A DNA stretch of 8,271 nt from NCBI GenBank assembly GCA_002450295.1, contig DJYX01000141.1, positions 4,889 to 13,159 on the forward strand. Direction: 5' to 3'. A program made the position numbers and the translations under genes. Below the pieces are notes generated by a model. It was not told the origin of the DNA, made no database searches, and saw only the letters and a list, made by a program, of their open reading frames with translations. This stretch comes from Deltaproteobacteria bacterium UBA6967 (lineage in GTDB: Bacteria > SAR324 > NAC60-12). Below, in pieces: positions 7,241 to 8,271 of the stretch. Each line of letters opens with the position of its first letter. Position 1 is the stretch's first letter.

Positions 7241-8271
7241 GTGATACTCCGGTTTTTTCTGGTCAAGCCTGTCTTTTGTAGTGGTCGGCTACTTTGTTTA
7301 CTCTCTTTACTTCTGGTGACTTGTGCTCCGTTGCCGAAGGAAGGGGAGTCGCGTCAACAAGCCGAAGTAACGCTGACTTTGCAGCATCGTGCTGACCGTC
7401 TGGCTCGCTCAGGCACTGCCTCTCGACTGACCGAGTTCATCGTGGTCGTCCCCGGTGGAACGGCCTTCTCCGAGCAAGGGCCCAGCAACTTTGTGAGCTA
7501 TGGCATTCTGGATCTCCAATTCAACCAAATCACTCTCTCCCTGGATCTGGACACATCCCTCCAACTCTTCATCTATCGTTACGCTGAGACCTTCAGTCTC
7601 AGTCAACTCGAAACAAAACTGGCTAACCAAACTCTTGATCAAGATGCGATTGACTTCGGGGTGACAGAACCTTTCAGTATCTCCTCTGAGTCTTCAACCA
7701 CTTCACAAAGCCTGACCGTCCAGCTTCAGCGGGAAGCTCTCTTTCTCGACTCTGCTGTCAAAGGGCTGACCTACTCTACTGGGGGAACTACCGCTACCAC
7801 CAACCAGGATGGACTGCTTTACTACTTCCCAGACAATCTGGTCTCACTCTCTCTGGGCAACCTCCCCCTTGGTAACTTCACACAGCCCCCTGCAGTGTTG
7901 ACTCCCTACAGTCTGTTCGAGGTTACGGAGGGCGAAAGTGACGATCGGGTGACCAACTTTGCCAGACTCCTCCAATCCATGGACCGAGACACTGATCCCC
8001 AAAATGGCATTCAACTCGATGCTTCCGTAATCGCTGGACTAAACCCCAATTTGAACTTTGGAGACAATTCTTCCGTAGCCCTCAACGGCACCTCCTTTGA
8101 CCAGTTAGCAGTCCCAGCAGATCGTGCTCTGCGACACTTAGCGGGAACCATGAGGCTCAAAAATCTAGGGGCCCTAAAGCCTTTCACCACCATTCCCGCT
8201 CAGAATGAAGACCACACCTCTCCATCTGGTCTTATTGGGGTCGTCTTTGATGAAAACTTGCGAGCCTCCAC
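7241..8271 (+). CDS. Putative exported lipoprotein, N-terminal part (runs off right edge)
   Basis: An open frame with no stop from GTG 7241 to the window end, 343 residues visible. The N-terminus is a signal sequence with basic residues (Arg4, Lys9, Arg16), a hydrophobic core (17-26) and a lipobox-like LVTC with the candidate lipidated Cys28; Thr at -1 is less usual than Gly or Ala. The mature part is rich in Ser, Thr, Leu and Gln and looks beta-rich. Residues 173-211 (VKGLTYSTGG, then NQDG and LVSLSLGNLPLG) and 238-258 (TNFARLLQSMDRDTDPQNGI) resemble a recurring module in secreted proteins of marine proteobacteria, of the form VxGLxY...DGxFxY...VxFxLGxxxLG...NxARLLQxLDxDxDPxNGI. The DRDTDPQNG loop could bind calcium. 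I cannot name a function; surface adhesion or envelope attachment are guesses. An in-frame TAG at 7220-7222 limits the start. The base composition does not differ obviously from its neighbours. Confidence 0.72.
   Translation, partial: MILRFFLVKPVFCSGRLLCLLSLLLVTCAPLPKEGESRQQAEVTLTLQHRADRLARSGTASRLTEFIVVVPGGTAFSEQGPSNFVSYGILDLQFNQITLSLDLDTSLQLFIYRYAETFSLSQLETKLANQTLDQDAIDFGVTEPFSISSESSTTSQSLTVQLQREALFLDSAVKGLTYSTGGTTATTNQDGLLYYFPDNLVSLSLGNLPLGNFTQPPAVLTPYSLFEVTEGESDDRVTNFARLLQSMDRDTDPQNGIQLDASVIAGLNPNLNFGDNSSVALNGTSFDQLAVPADRALRHLAGTMRLKNLGALKPFTTIPAQNEDHTSPSGLIGVVFDENLRAS

Noticed and set aside
1..8271. Genome-wide amber reassignment
   Set aside because: yejE ends in TAG exactly at the family C-terminus, so TAG acts as a stop in at least one gene of the window.

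Overview
The window looks like ordinary chromosomal DNA of a Gram-negative, probably proteobacterial organism. It encodes a single-polypeptide glycine decarboxylase (GcvP), a YejE-type inner-membrane permease with close resemblance to the proteobacterial protein, and a putative lipoprotein. The lineage cannot be fixed from sequence alone; a marine deltaproteobacterium-like or SAR324-like bacterium would be only a guess. No tRNA, rRNA, CRISPR array, insertion sequence or phage structural gene is visible.

Left block (1-1027, minus strand): a two-gene unit. The upstream gene is a fusion of a MerR/excisionase-type helix-turn-helix with a PTS EIIA (PtsN-like) domain. Its 3' end overlaps by 41 bases the start of a ClC-type anion channel/antiporter that runs off the left edge. 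The ClC gene is visible only as 134 N-terminal residues, including the signature GHGVPEV. A plausible sigma70 promoter for this unit lies at 1071-1099.

Middle block (1264-7073, plus strand): gcvP; a RecE/RecB-like PD-(D/E)XK nuclease whose ATG overlaps the gcvP stop codon (ATGA); a small three-helix membrane protein of unknown function; a ComF-family phosphoribosyltransferase; and yejE. The comF reading frame is interrupted by an in-frame TAG just before its PRPP-binding motif, and the rest of the conserved domain continues in the same frame. Spacing is tight (overlaps or gaps of 60 bases or less), so the five genes may be co-transcribed although their functions look unrelated.

Right block (7074-8271): an AT-rich intergenic region with a short inverted repeat, followed by the 5' part of a putative exported lipoprotein that runs off the right edge.

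The best leads are the amber-interrupted comF, the stand-alone RecE-like nuclease translationally coupled to gcvP, the HTH-EIIA regulator overlapping a ClC gene, and the near absence of Shine-Dalgarno sequences. I do not see a clearly new multi-gene system.
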